From JANRIG01 sp033765235 (GTDB lineage: Bacteria > Bacteroidota > Bacteroidia > Cytophagales > UBA9547), in assembly GCA_033765235.1 (NCBI GenBank), contig JANRIG010000022.1, positions 137,510 to 201,509 of the forward strand: a stretch of 64,000 bases of DNA. Direction: 5' to 3'. Under the pieces are notes generated by a model. That model was given only the letters and a program-made list of their open reading frames with translations. It searched no databases and had not been told where the DNA came from. The position numbers were made by a program, and so were the translations under genes. Shown here piece by piece: positions 52,580-59,820 of the stretch (its first letter is position 1; every line of letters starts with the position of its first letter).

Positions 52580-54736
52580 GTGAAAAAAAACAATACAAAA
52601 TCGACCGGTGCACAATTTGGAGAACTCATGGCAAAGGTACAAAAATTTCTTGACCGCAATTTTGATGAATCTTTTAGCCAAGACCAACTTTTCAAAATTA
52701 TGCGGGGTCGCGAAAAAAAGCAATATTCAGCACTCACCACTGTGCTCGACAAATTAGTAAAAAACGAAAAAATACAAGTACTGCCCAACAAAAACTACCA
52801 ATCGCTCTTTACGCCACAAACTTTGATAGGTGTGATAGACCACGTAAATCCTAGATTTGCCTATCTTGTGAGCCCTGACTTGGAAGAAGACCCTATCATA
52901 TACGCTCAAGACATGCACAATGCACTGGATGGCGATACCGTAAAAGTAATGCTGGTACCTTCTAAAAACAGCAGGAATAACGGCAGAGTCGAAGGCGAGG
53001 TATTAGAAATAATAGAACGCAAAAAAACAGAATTTGTAGGCAAAATACAACTCAACAAAAATTTTGCATTTTTGATACCTGACTCCAAAAAAATATTCAC
53101 AGACTTTTATATTCCCGAAGGCAAAATAATGGATGCCAAAAACGGTGACAAAGTAATAGTAAAATTTACCCATTGGTACGATAATGATAAGTCACCCCAT
53201 GCAGAAGTGATAAAAATATTAGGCAAATCAGGTGAAAATGAAGTAGAAATGCACGCTATCATGGCAGAATTTGGGTTGCCGGTAGAGTTTCCCAATACAG
53301 TGACCGATGAGTCTGAAAATATTAGTGGCATTATTGACAATGATGAAATAAAAAAACGCCGCGACTTTAGACATATACTCACATTCACCATAGACCCTGC
53401 TGATGCCAAAGACTTTGACGATGCCATATCTATACAAACACTACCCAATGGCAATACAGAAGTAGGCGTACATATAGCCGATGTGACCCACTATGTTGTG
53501 CCCGGCACCGAGCTTGAGCGTGAAGCAGCCAAGCGCGCCACCTCTGTGTATTTGGTAGACAGATGTGTGCCCATGCTGCCCGAAAAATTATCAAACGACC
53601 TTTGCTCACTCAAACCTAATGTGGACAGGTACACATTTTCTGCAGTATTTGAGATGACAGACCAAGCACAAATAGTATCTGAGTGGTACGGCAAGACTAT
53701 CATACACTCCGACCGCAGATACTCCTATGAAGAAGCACAAGAAATACTTGAAGGTGCTGAAAGTGAGCATAGCACAGTGCTGCTACATATCAATGCATTG
53801 GCAAAGATGCTTCGCAAAGAGCGCTTTAGAAATGGTGCCGTAAACTTTGAAACAGTGGAGGTAAAATTTAAACTCAATGAAAAAGGTGAGCCGCTCGGAG
53901 TATTCCCCAAAGTGCGCAAAGATGCACACAAACTCATAGAAGAGTTTATGCTGTTGGCTAATAAAAAAGTAGCAGAATATGTGTTTAAACACAAAAACGG
54001 TAAAGAAAAAAACATCATGGTATATAGAATACATGATGAGCCCGACCCTGAAAAAATGAGAACATTTGCCAACTTTGCCCTAAGATTTGGCTACAAACTC
54101 AATGCCGACAGCAAACAAGTATCAAAAGAGCTCAATACCATGATGGAAGCCATAGAAGGCAAGCCCGAGCAAAACGTACTCGAAAACCTTGCGGTGAGAG
54201 CCATGGCCAAAGCCAAATATACTATAAACCCTCTCTCACACTTTGGTCTGGCTTTTGAGCACTACACTCACTTCACCTCACCCATACGCAGATACCCCGA
54301 TATGATGGTGCACAGGCTGCTGCAAATGTACCTCACAGACACCGTGAAAGCAGAGCTCAAAGACTATGAACAACGCTGCAAGCAAAGTTCTGAAATGGAA
54401 AAACTTGCCGCAGATGCAGAGCGTGCTTCTATCAAATATAAACAAGCCGAATATATGACCAAAATGCTGGGTATGCAGTTTCAAGGTATCATCACAGGGG
54501 TCACAGAATGGGGCATATTTGTAGAAATAATAGAAACTAAGTGCGAAGGGCTCGTACGATTTAGCGATATGAAAGACGATTTTTATGACCTTGACATAGC
54601 CAACTACAGAGCCATAGGCAGAAAATATCATGTAATATTAAACCTTGGTGATAAAGTATTAGTTAATGTAAAAAATACAGACATGGAAAAACGTACCATA
54701 GATTTATTATTTATAGAAAAAGTACAGAATGCCTAA
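52580..54736 (+). CDS. rnr: Ribonuclease R
   Basis: 718-residue 3'-5' exoribonuclease of the RNase II/R family, which degrades structured RNA and rRNA fragments. Domains: an N-terminal helix-turn-helix and two cold-shock-like OB domains (about 1-220), the catalytic RNB domain (about 250-560) with DPADAKDFDDAIS, whose Asp cluster holds the catalytic magnesium ions, and GVHIADVTHYV, and a C-terminal S1 RNA-binding domain (about 630-710, GIITGVTEWGIFVEI). The start is a GTG at 52580; the first ATG in frame is 16 codons later and would cut into the HTH, so GTG is preferred. The next gene begins eight bases before its stop. Confidence 0.95.
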   Translation: MKKNNTKSTGAQFGELMAKVQKFLDRNFDESFSQDQLFKIMRGREKKQYSALTTVLDKLVKNEKIQVLPNKNYQSLFTPQTLIGVIDHVNPRFAYLVSPDLEEDPIIYAQDMHNALDGDTVKVMLVPSKNSRNNGRVEGEVLEIIERKKTEFVGKIQLNKNFAFLIPDSKKIFTDFYIPEGKIMDAKNGDKVIVKFTHWYDNDKSPHAEVIKILGKSGENEVEMHAIMAEFGLPVEFPNTVTDESENISGIIDNDEIKKRRDFRHILTFTIDPADAKDFDDAISIQTLPNGNTEVGVHIADVTHYVVPGTELEREAAKRATSVYLVDRCVPMLPEKLSNDLCSLKPNVDRYTFSAVFEMTDQAQIVSEWYGKTIIHSDRRYSYEEAQEILEGAESEHSTVLLHINALAKMLRKERFRNGAVNFETVEVKFKLNEKGEPLGVFPKVRKDAHKLIEEFMLLANKKVAEYVFKHKNGKEKNIMVYRIHDEPDPEKMRTFANFALRFGYKLNADSKQVSKELNTMMEAIEGKPEQNVLENLAVRAMAKAKYTINPLSHFGLAFEHYTHFTSPIRRYPDMMVHRLLQMYLTDTVKAELKDYEQRCKQSSEMEKLAADAERASIKYKQAEYMTKMLGMQFQGIITGVTEWGIFVEIIETKCEGLVRFSDMKDDFYDLDIANYRAIGRKYHVILNLGDKVLVNVKNTDMEKRTIDLLFIEKVQNA

Positions 54737-55712
54737 AATATTTGACGTATCGCACGCCCAAAACCTCATTAACGAGCAGATAAAAATGCTTGAAATGGGG
54801 CACAATCCTGCAGAGCTGTACGACCCCATTACCTATTTTTTGCATATTGGAGGCAAACGAATGCGCCCACTACTCTGCATGATGGGCTACTACTTATACA
54901 ATGATGACTATGAATCTGTTGCAAAACCTGCCCTTATTACAGAACTTTTTCACAACTTTACCCTCGTGCACGACGATATAATGGACAATGCACCCCTGCG
55001 CAGAGGCCAACCTACCATTCATGAAAAGTGGAACAAAAATATAGCCTTGCTGGCAGGTGATGTCACCTTTGTAAAAGCCTATGAGCTCTTTGAATATATA
55101 GACCCTAATATCAGATGGCAAATATTTAAGCATTTCAACACCACAGCCATACAGGTATGCGAAGGGCAGCAATATGATATGAACTTTGAAACCGTGCCAC
55201 AAATATCTCTTGTACAATACCTCCACATGATACAGCTCAAAACCGCTGTACTGCTGGGCTTTAGTATGTGTATGGGTGCTGCTATGGCAGGTGCCAATGA
55301 TACTGATAGCAACAATATTTATGATGCTGCTGTGAAAATAGGGGTAGCATTTCAGGTAAAAGATGATTATTTAGATGTATTTGGACAGGCACACAAAGTA
55401 GGCAAAAAACTCGGAGGAGATATTGTAGCCAATAAAAAAACATTTTTAGCTACAAAAGCACTTGAAAAAGCAAATAAAGACCAAAAAAACGAGCTATTTC
55501 ATTGGTTTCAAACCAAAAATCATGACAATAGCAGTAAAATTACACATGTCACACAGCTGTACCTTGATTTGGGTATAAAACAAGAAACAGAAGATTTCAT
55601 CAGCATACAGTTCAATGATGCCATATCCACCTTTGAAACCATGAATATTGCCGAACACAAAAAACAATTTATCATCCAATTTTTTAATTCGCTTATGCAG
55701 AGGGATAGTTAG
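54729..55712 (+). CDS. Polyprenyl diphosphate synthase
   Basis: 327-residue trans-prenyltransferase that extends isoprenoid diphosphates with isopentenyl diphosphate. The first aspartate motif is DDIMD in LVHDDIMDNAPLRRGQPT (about residues 81-98) and the second is in KDDYLDVFG (about residue 211), both needed for magnesium. The residues before the first motif, five and four upstream, set chain length; the sequence FHNFTLVHDD fits medium or long-chain synthases such as those for menaquinone side chains, but product length is not certain. The ATG overlaps the rnr stop by eight bases, so the pair is co-transcribed. Confidence 0.9.
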   Translation: MPKIFDVSHAQNLINEQIKMLEMGHNPAELYDPITYFLHIGGKRMRPLLCMMGYYLYNDDYESVAKPALITELFHNFTLVHDDIMDNAPLRRGQPTIHEKWNKNIALLAGDVTFVKAYELFEYIDPNIRWQIFKHFNTTAIQVCEGQQYDMNFETVPQISLVQYLHMIQLKTAVLLGFSMCMGAAMAGANDTDSNNIYDAAVKIGVAFQVKDDYLDVFGQAHKVGKKLGGDIVANKKTFLATKALEKANKDQKNELFHWFQTKNHDNSSKITHVTQLYLDLGIKQETEDFISIQFNDAISTFETMNIAEHKKQFIIQFFNSLMQRDS

Positions 55713-55719
55713 TGAGTTA

Positions 55720-55774
55720 GTGATATTACATTCCGCGTCACTGCAAGGCACAAAGCAGTCTTATGAATAAATGA
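55720..55774 (+). repeat. 55-bp direct repeat, left copy
   Basis: Matches 56237-56291 at 49 of 55 positions without gaps. The first 20 bases (GTGATATTACATTCCGCGTC) and the later GGCACAAAGCAG are identical. The GCGTC..TGCAAGGCACAAAGCA part recalls the GTCATTGCGAGG..AAGCAA type of repeated extragenic element seen in many bacteria. It is GC-richer than its AT-rich surroundings. Confidence 0.7.
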
Positions 55775-55922
55775 ATAATCTAATAATTTGAGAGTTATTT
55801 ATTCTTCAATACATAAAATTTTAACTATAACTTTTATACTTTTATATCCTTTTTCAAGACAATACATGTACCAAAGACATATATTTTGTTATTAAGGTAA
55901 ATTTGAATATTTTTGTATTGCA

Positions 55923-56078
55923 ATGAATGATAAACAAAAAGAAGAATTTGGAAAATTCTATTTTGATTTGGCAAAGTTGGTTTTTGCAGGGGTTGTATTA
56001 TTCAACATTACAGAAATAAATCAACCTTTTAAATTATTTATAGTTATTTCAGGAATTTTTATTATAATATTGTTTTAA
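55923..56078 (+). CDS. Tiny membrane protein (DUF6722-like)
   Basis: 51 residues from an ATG at 55923. A charged N-terminus (MNDKQKEEFGKFYFDLAKLV) precedes two hydrophobic stretches (about residues 18-28 and 38-51), so it is probably a small inner-membrane protein. The opening resembles DUF6722 proteins of Bacteroidota, which are short membrane proteins of unknown function, though it is shorter than usual. It is followed 22 bp later by another tiny membrane ORF, and the pair lies between two 55-bp direct repeats. It is probably translated, given its typical start and clean amphipathic layout. Confidence 0.55.
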   Translation: MNDKQKEEFGKFYFDLAKLVFAGVVLFNITEINQPFKLFIVISGIFIIILF

Positions 56079-56100
56079 TTGGTAAAAAATATTTAAAATA

Positions 56101-56220
56101 ATGTCTGGAGTATATTTATTTGCAATCATACTTTTATGTGCTGTCATAAACTATATATATGTATTATACATAGAAAAAAAATATGGTCATCTCAAATATT
56201 TGACCCTCGCAGGCGTGTGA
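56101..56220 (+). CDS. Tiny membrane protein (39 aa)
   Basis: 39 residues from an ATG at 56101 to TGA at 56218-56220. One hydrophobic segment (about residues 3-22, LFAIILLCAVINYIYVLY) is followed by a short basic/polar tail (IEKKYGHLKYL). No family is recognised. Its position 22 bp after the DUF6722-like ORF and the shared size class suggest the two are expressed together. It ends 16 bp before the right direct repeat. Confidence 0.4.
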   Translation: MSGVYLFAIILLCAVINYIYVLYIEKKYGHLKYLTLAGV

Positions 56221-56236
56221 GAGAGTAAATTGGTGA

Positions 56237-56291
56237 GTGATATTACATTCCGCGTCGCAGCGAGGCACAAAGCAGCATTATGATTAAATGA
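56237..56291 (+). repeat. 55-bp direct repeat, right copy
   Basis: Partner of the copy at 55720-55774, same orientation, 517 bp apart start to start. The differences cluster in a seven-base middle segment (ACTGCAA versus GCAGCGA) and near the 3' end. See the left copy for motifs. Confidence 0.7.
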
Positions 56292-56359
56292 TTAGGCAAT
56301 CACTCTTAATGTTTCTTAATTTATTAATGGAAAATAATAACCAAATAGCATAATTCACA

Positions 56360-56929
56360 CTACGCCTTGGTGATAGTAGTGCGCAGTATATAAAAACTCA
56401 CTTCATCAGTCACTTGCTGAAACGAAAATTCTAATTTGTTGCCCGACTTACGTGCCATATCTATAAAACCCAATCCAGCTGTGCCCCTGTCAGACAACAC
56501 TGACTGGCTCAACTCATTGAGATATAGCTCTCTGAGTGCTTCTTTATCAAGCCTGTTTATAAGTTCTAATTTGTTTTGTATAATACTGATAGATTCATTG
56601 GGTATTAAATTGCCTGAAACCAAAAAATAACCTCTTTCATCGCGCCCTATCAGAAATATACCATCTTCCATGTCATATTCTTCAGAGTCTATCTCATCGG
56701 CATGTTTTACAATATTTTGCAAACACTCTACCATTACATTAAATACGCGTTTTTTTACCAACAAATCTGTTTCCTGATTATTGAGCCTTTGCTCGGTGAC
56801 AGATAGTATATTTTTGGTAAGCGTTTGCGTAAATCCACCTTCAAATCCAAAGATGATATTATTTTTTTTTAGGTAATTGTGCATTTCATGCACATATTTC
56901 AAAGATGATTCAGTATAGGATTCAGACAT
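56360..56929 (-). CDS. SiaB-family protein kinase
   Basis: 189 residues matching the SiaB family (DUF6272), whose Pseudomonas aeruginosa member SiaB phosphorylates the anti-anti-sigma factor SiaC in the pathway controlling aggregation and biofilm. Seen: VMVECLQNIVKHAD (about residues 69-82), which resembles the N-box of GHKL ATPases, and SDRGTAGLGFIDMARKSG (about residues 148-165), a G-box-like loop. No SiaC or SiaD homologue lies next to it, though many Bacteroidota pair SiaB with DUF1987 proteins elsewhere. It stands alone, convergent with the tiny-ORF cassette. Confidence 0.83.
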   Translation of the reverse strand: MSESYTESSLKYVHEMHNYLKKNNIIFGFEGGFTQTLTKNILSVTEQRLNNQETDLLVKKRVFNVMVECLQNIVKHADEIDSEEYDMEDGIFLIGRDERGYFLVSGNLIPNESISIIQNKLELINRLDKEALRELYLNELSQSVLSDRGTAGLGFIDMARKSGNKLEFSFQQVTDEVSFYILRTTITKA

Positions 56930-57024
56930 TTATTATTATTAATAATGGTATGATACGCAGATTAGGATAAAATTGTGTTAATTTTATATATTTTTTTTAA
57001 TAAAAAGAAACATGTGTAAGAATA

Positions 57025-57795
57025 TTATTGAAATATATGCCCGGCTTGTACATATGCTTTCTGTTTTGCCCATTGTGGATGCAAGGCTACCACCTCTCCT
57101 ATCATGATGATGGCAGGGTTGTCTATATTTGCTTCACGTGCTTTCACTGATATATCTGATACAGTGCCAATGATAAATTTTTCATTGGTTTGGGTGCCGT
57201 TTTGAATAATAGCTGTAGGTATAAGTGCTTTGCCTTCAGATATGAATATTTCACATATCCCTTGCAGCCTGCTCATGGCCATGAGCACTATTACTGTGGC
57301 TGTAGACTTGGCAGCCCAGCGTATATCGTCTGATATTTGTCCGTCTTTGGTAGAGCCGGTAGTGACCCAAAAACTCTCGTTAATGCCTCTTGCTGTGAGA
57401 GGTATCATTTGTGCCTCAGGTACTGCTATAGCACTGGATATACCCGGCACTACTGCTACAGGCAGATCAAATGCCTTGGCAATATCTATTTCTTCTTGTG
57501 CCCTGCCAAACACAAACGGATCCCCACCTTTGAGGCGTACTACATGACCATATTTGTAGGCACATTCTATGATAAGTTGGTTTATTTGCGTTTGCGAAAA
57601 CTCACATTTGCCCCTCCGCTTGCCTACAAATATTTTTATGGCTTCGGGTTTGCAATGTGAGAGCAATTCTTGGTTTGCCAAAGCATCATAAAGCACACAA
57701 TCTGCATCATTGAGAGCTTTCACACCTTTGAGGGTTATGAGATCTGCATCCCCGGGACCGGCACCTACCAATGTAAGTTTTGAATCAGGCAACAT
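57025..57795 (-). CDS. cobA: Uroporphyrinogen-III C-methyltransferase (SUMT)
   Basis: 256-residue tetrapyrrole methyltransferase that adds two methyl groups from S-adenosylmethionine to uroporphyrinogen III to give precorrin-2, on the route to siroheme and cobalamin. Motifs: LVGAGPGDADLITLKGVKAL (near residue 8), RLKGGDPFVFGR (about residues 85-100) and PGISSAIAVPEAQMIPLTARG, all standard for SUMT. The ATG at 57795 is preferred over a TTG three codons upstream. Neighbours carry no other siroheme or cobalamin gene, so the pathway cannot be inferred. The length excludes a CysG-type fusion. Confidence 0.93.
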   Translation of the reverse strand: MLPDSKLTLVGAGPGDADLITLKGVKALNDADCVLYDALANQELLSHCKPEAIKIFVGKRRGKCEFSQTQINQLIIECAYKYGHVVRLKGGDPFVFGRAQEEIDIAKAFDLPVAVVPGISSAIAVPEAQMIPLTARGINESFWVTTGSTKDGQISDDIRWAAKSTATVIVLMAMSRLQGICEIFISEGKALIPTAIIQNGTQTNEKFIIGTVSDISVKAREANIDNPAIIMIGEVVALHPQWAKQKAYVQAGHIFQ

Positions 57796-58142
57796 AAATA
57801 TCAACTTTATTTACACAAAAATAGTGTTTTTTTTTAGTATTTGCGTAGTGATTTTTGTGTTTATTTAAAAAAATCATTAGAAATTTTGCTTAGAGACTAA
57901 AAACAATTGTTTTTACAAAAAAGTCAATATTAATGACATTAGTGCTATAAATGAATAGGAGAAAAATTATTCCGAGTTTTTAAACGCTAATTGCCCCTCA
58001 TTGGTATTAGCGTCGCGCTGCCCCTCCTGCTTAGTACCTCGGATCTCGCACTAGCTATGATGATGAGTATGTAAGTGAATGAATAAATTACATCTTAAAT
58101 CTTTAATCTTAAATTAAAAAATTTACCCTTTAAAATATCCTC
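57796..58142. other. Intergenic region with an inverted repeat and GC-richer patch
   Basis: About 350 bases with no plausible gene. It includes a perfect 8-bp inverted repeat ACGCTAAT / ATTAGCGT with a 14-nt loop at 57984-58013, followed by a GC-rich stretch (58011-58065) unlike the AT-rich flanks. The hairpin lies downstream of proA and upstream of cobA, both on the minus strand, so it could be a proA terminator, or the patch a decayed extragenic repeat. Confidence 0.5.
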
Positions 58143-59390
58143 TTATCCTCTCACCTGTCCGGTGCCATGTACAATCCATTTGTAAGAGGTGAGCTCACTA
58201 AGTGCCATAGGTCCGCGTGCGTGCAGCTTTTGGGTGCTTATTCCTATCTCTGCGCCCATGCCAAACTGGGCGCCGTCTGTAAAAGCAGTAGAAGCATTGG
58301 CATACACCGCCGCAGCATCTACAGATTGCAAAAATAATTGTATATTGTCTTTGTTTTGAGATATTATACATTCAGAGTGCATAGAACTGTAGGTATCTAT
58401 ATGCTCTATTGCCTCCTGTATGTTGTTTACGGTCTTTATAGACATTTTATAATCGAGAAACTCGGTGCCGTAGGAGTGCTCATCTGTAGGTTGTAAAAGC
58501 TGGTCGGGATATTTTCCGTGTAGGGTGCTGTATGAGTGTTCGTCTGCATATATGGTTACATGGCTCTCAATGAGAGGTTCTACTAATTCATACAAATCGG
58601 GCAATCTGCTTTGGTGTACTATCAGGCAGTCGAGTGCATTGCACACACTCACACGTCTTGTTTTCTCATTATTTACAATGGCTTTGCCTTTTTGCAGGTC
58701 AGCACTTTCGTCAAAGTAGGTATGCACTATGCCCGCACCGGTCTCTATCACAGGTATTTTTGAATGCTCACGTACATAGTCTATCAGGCTTTGGCTGCCT
58801 CTGGGTATTATCACATCTATATACCCATGGGCTTGAAGCATAGCTTCAGTAGCCTCTCGTGAGCCAGGTAGCAGTGTCACCATATTCATGTCCAAGTCAT
58901 TTTTTTTGAGCACATGGTGTATGAGAGATGCTATGGCAGCATTGGAGTATGTAGCATCTGAGCCGCCCTTGAGCAGTGCGGCATTGCCCGACTTGAGACA
59001 CAAAGCTGTGCAGTCAAAGGTCACATTAGGGCGAGCCTCATACACTATTCCTACCACACCCAGCGGCACTGTTATCTTTTGCAGGTGTAAACCATTGTCC
59101 AATGTCCTATCTTCCAATGTTTTATATAGCGGTGTAGATAATTTTGATACTTTCACAAGGTCGTTACAAATATCTTGTAACCTTTTTTCTGTAAGCAGCA
59201 GCCTGTCATACTTGGGGTTGGCTTTGTCCATTAGAGCCAGGTCTTTGGCATTTTCTGTGAGTATAATATCAATATTGTCTAATGTATATGAAGCTATTTG
59301 GCGCAATACATCATCTATCCGTTCAGCTTTTATATGGCTAAGATTTTTTGAGGCTTTTTTTACTTGTTTGAAAGTATCTGTTATAGACAT
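58143..59390 (-). CDS. proA: Gamma-glutamyl phosphate reductase (glutamate-5-semialdehyde dehydrogenase)
   Basis: 415-residue enzyme of proline biosynthesis that reduces gamma-glutamyl phosphate to glutamate-5-semialdehyde with NADPH. Seen: GVVGIVYEARPNVTFD (about residues 111-126), LKGGSDATYSN, IPRGSQSLIDYV, the catalytic Cys in RRVSVCNALDCLIVH (about residue 250), and the C-terminal GAEIGISTQKLHARGPM and LTSYKW motifs. Its usual partner proB is not adjacent in the window. Length and motifs are standard, and the assignment is secure. The tRNA-Arg gene lies 27 bp upstream on the same strand. Confidence 0.96.
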   Translation of the reverse strand: MSITDTFKQVKKASKNLSHIKAERIDDVLRQIASYTLDNIDIILTENAKDLALMDKANPKYDRLLLTEKRLQDICNDLVKVSKLSTPLYKTLEDRTLDNGLHLQKITVPLGVVGIVYEARPNVTFDCTALCLKSGNAALLKGGSDATYSNAAIASLIHHVLKKNDLDMNMVTLLPGSREATEAMLQAHGYIDVIIPRGSQSLIDYVREHSKIPVIETGAGIVHTYFDESADLQKGKAIVNNEKTRRVSVCNALDCLIVHQSRLPDLYELVEPLIESHVTIYADEHSYSTLHGKYPDQLLQPTDEHSYGTEFLDYKMSIKTVNNIQEAIEHIDTYSSMHSECIISQNKDNIQLFLQSVDAAAVYANASTAFTDGAQFGMGAEIGISTQKLHARGPMALSELTSYKWIVHGTGQVRG

Positions 59391-59417
59391 ATATTAATAT
59401 TAATTAGGATATTTATG

Positions 59418-59489
59418 TGGCTACGGCAGGAATCGAACCTGCATCTAGAGTTTAGGAAACTCCTATTCTATCCATTGAACTACGTTGCC
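59418..59489 (-). tRNA. tRNA-Arg (anticodon CCT)
   Basis: 72-nt cloverleaf on the minus strand: acceptor GGCAACG / CGTAGCC, D arm GTTC-AATGGATA-GAAT, anticodon arm GGAGT-TTCCTAA-ACTCT, a four-base variable loop, T arm GCAGG-TTCGATT-CCTGC and discriminator A. The anticodon CCT reads AGG. The acceptor stem has one A-A mismatch at position 4. CCA is not encoded. Confidence 0.92.
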
Positions 59490-59820
59490 AAAGGGTTTAA
59501 AAATAAGTTTGCAAAATTCATATATTGCAGCCTAATTTCCAATTTTTATATGAATTTATCCAATTTGTGCTAACTGCCTCATTTTTTGACTATTTGTATT
59601 AGTTTTATATATTTTATACAGATAAAATATATTTTTTTTATCACAATATTATACTTTTACAATTTATATTATCTATAATTGCCTATTATTCAATATTATT
59701 TGATATAGTAAAATATTAAATAATCAATTTATTATTACTCTAAACCCATATATAACAATAATTTAACATTTGGATAATAGTAACTTAATATAGAAACACG
59801 TAATTTCAAAAAAATTTATA
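59490..59820. other. AT-rich intergenic region upstream of the beta-helix gene
   Basis: About 330 bases, very AT-rich, between the tRNA gene and the next ORF. No gene, clear repeat or hairpin is visible. It must contain the promoter of the tRNA-proA side and that of the gene starting at 59821; no convincing TTG/TAnnTTTG Bacteroidota promoter pair stood out. Confidence 0.5.
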
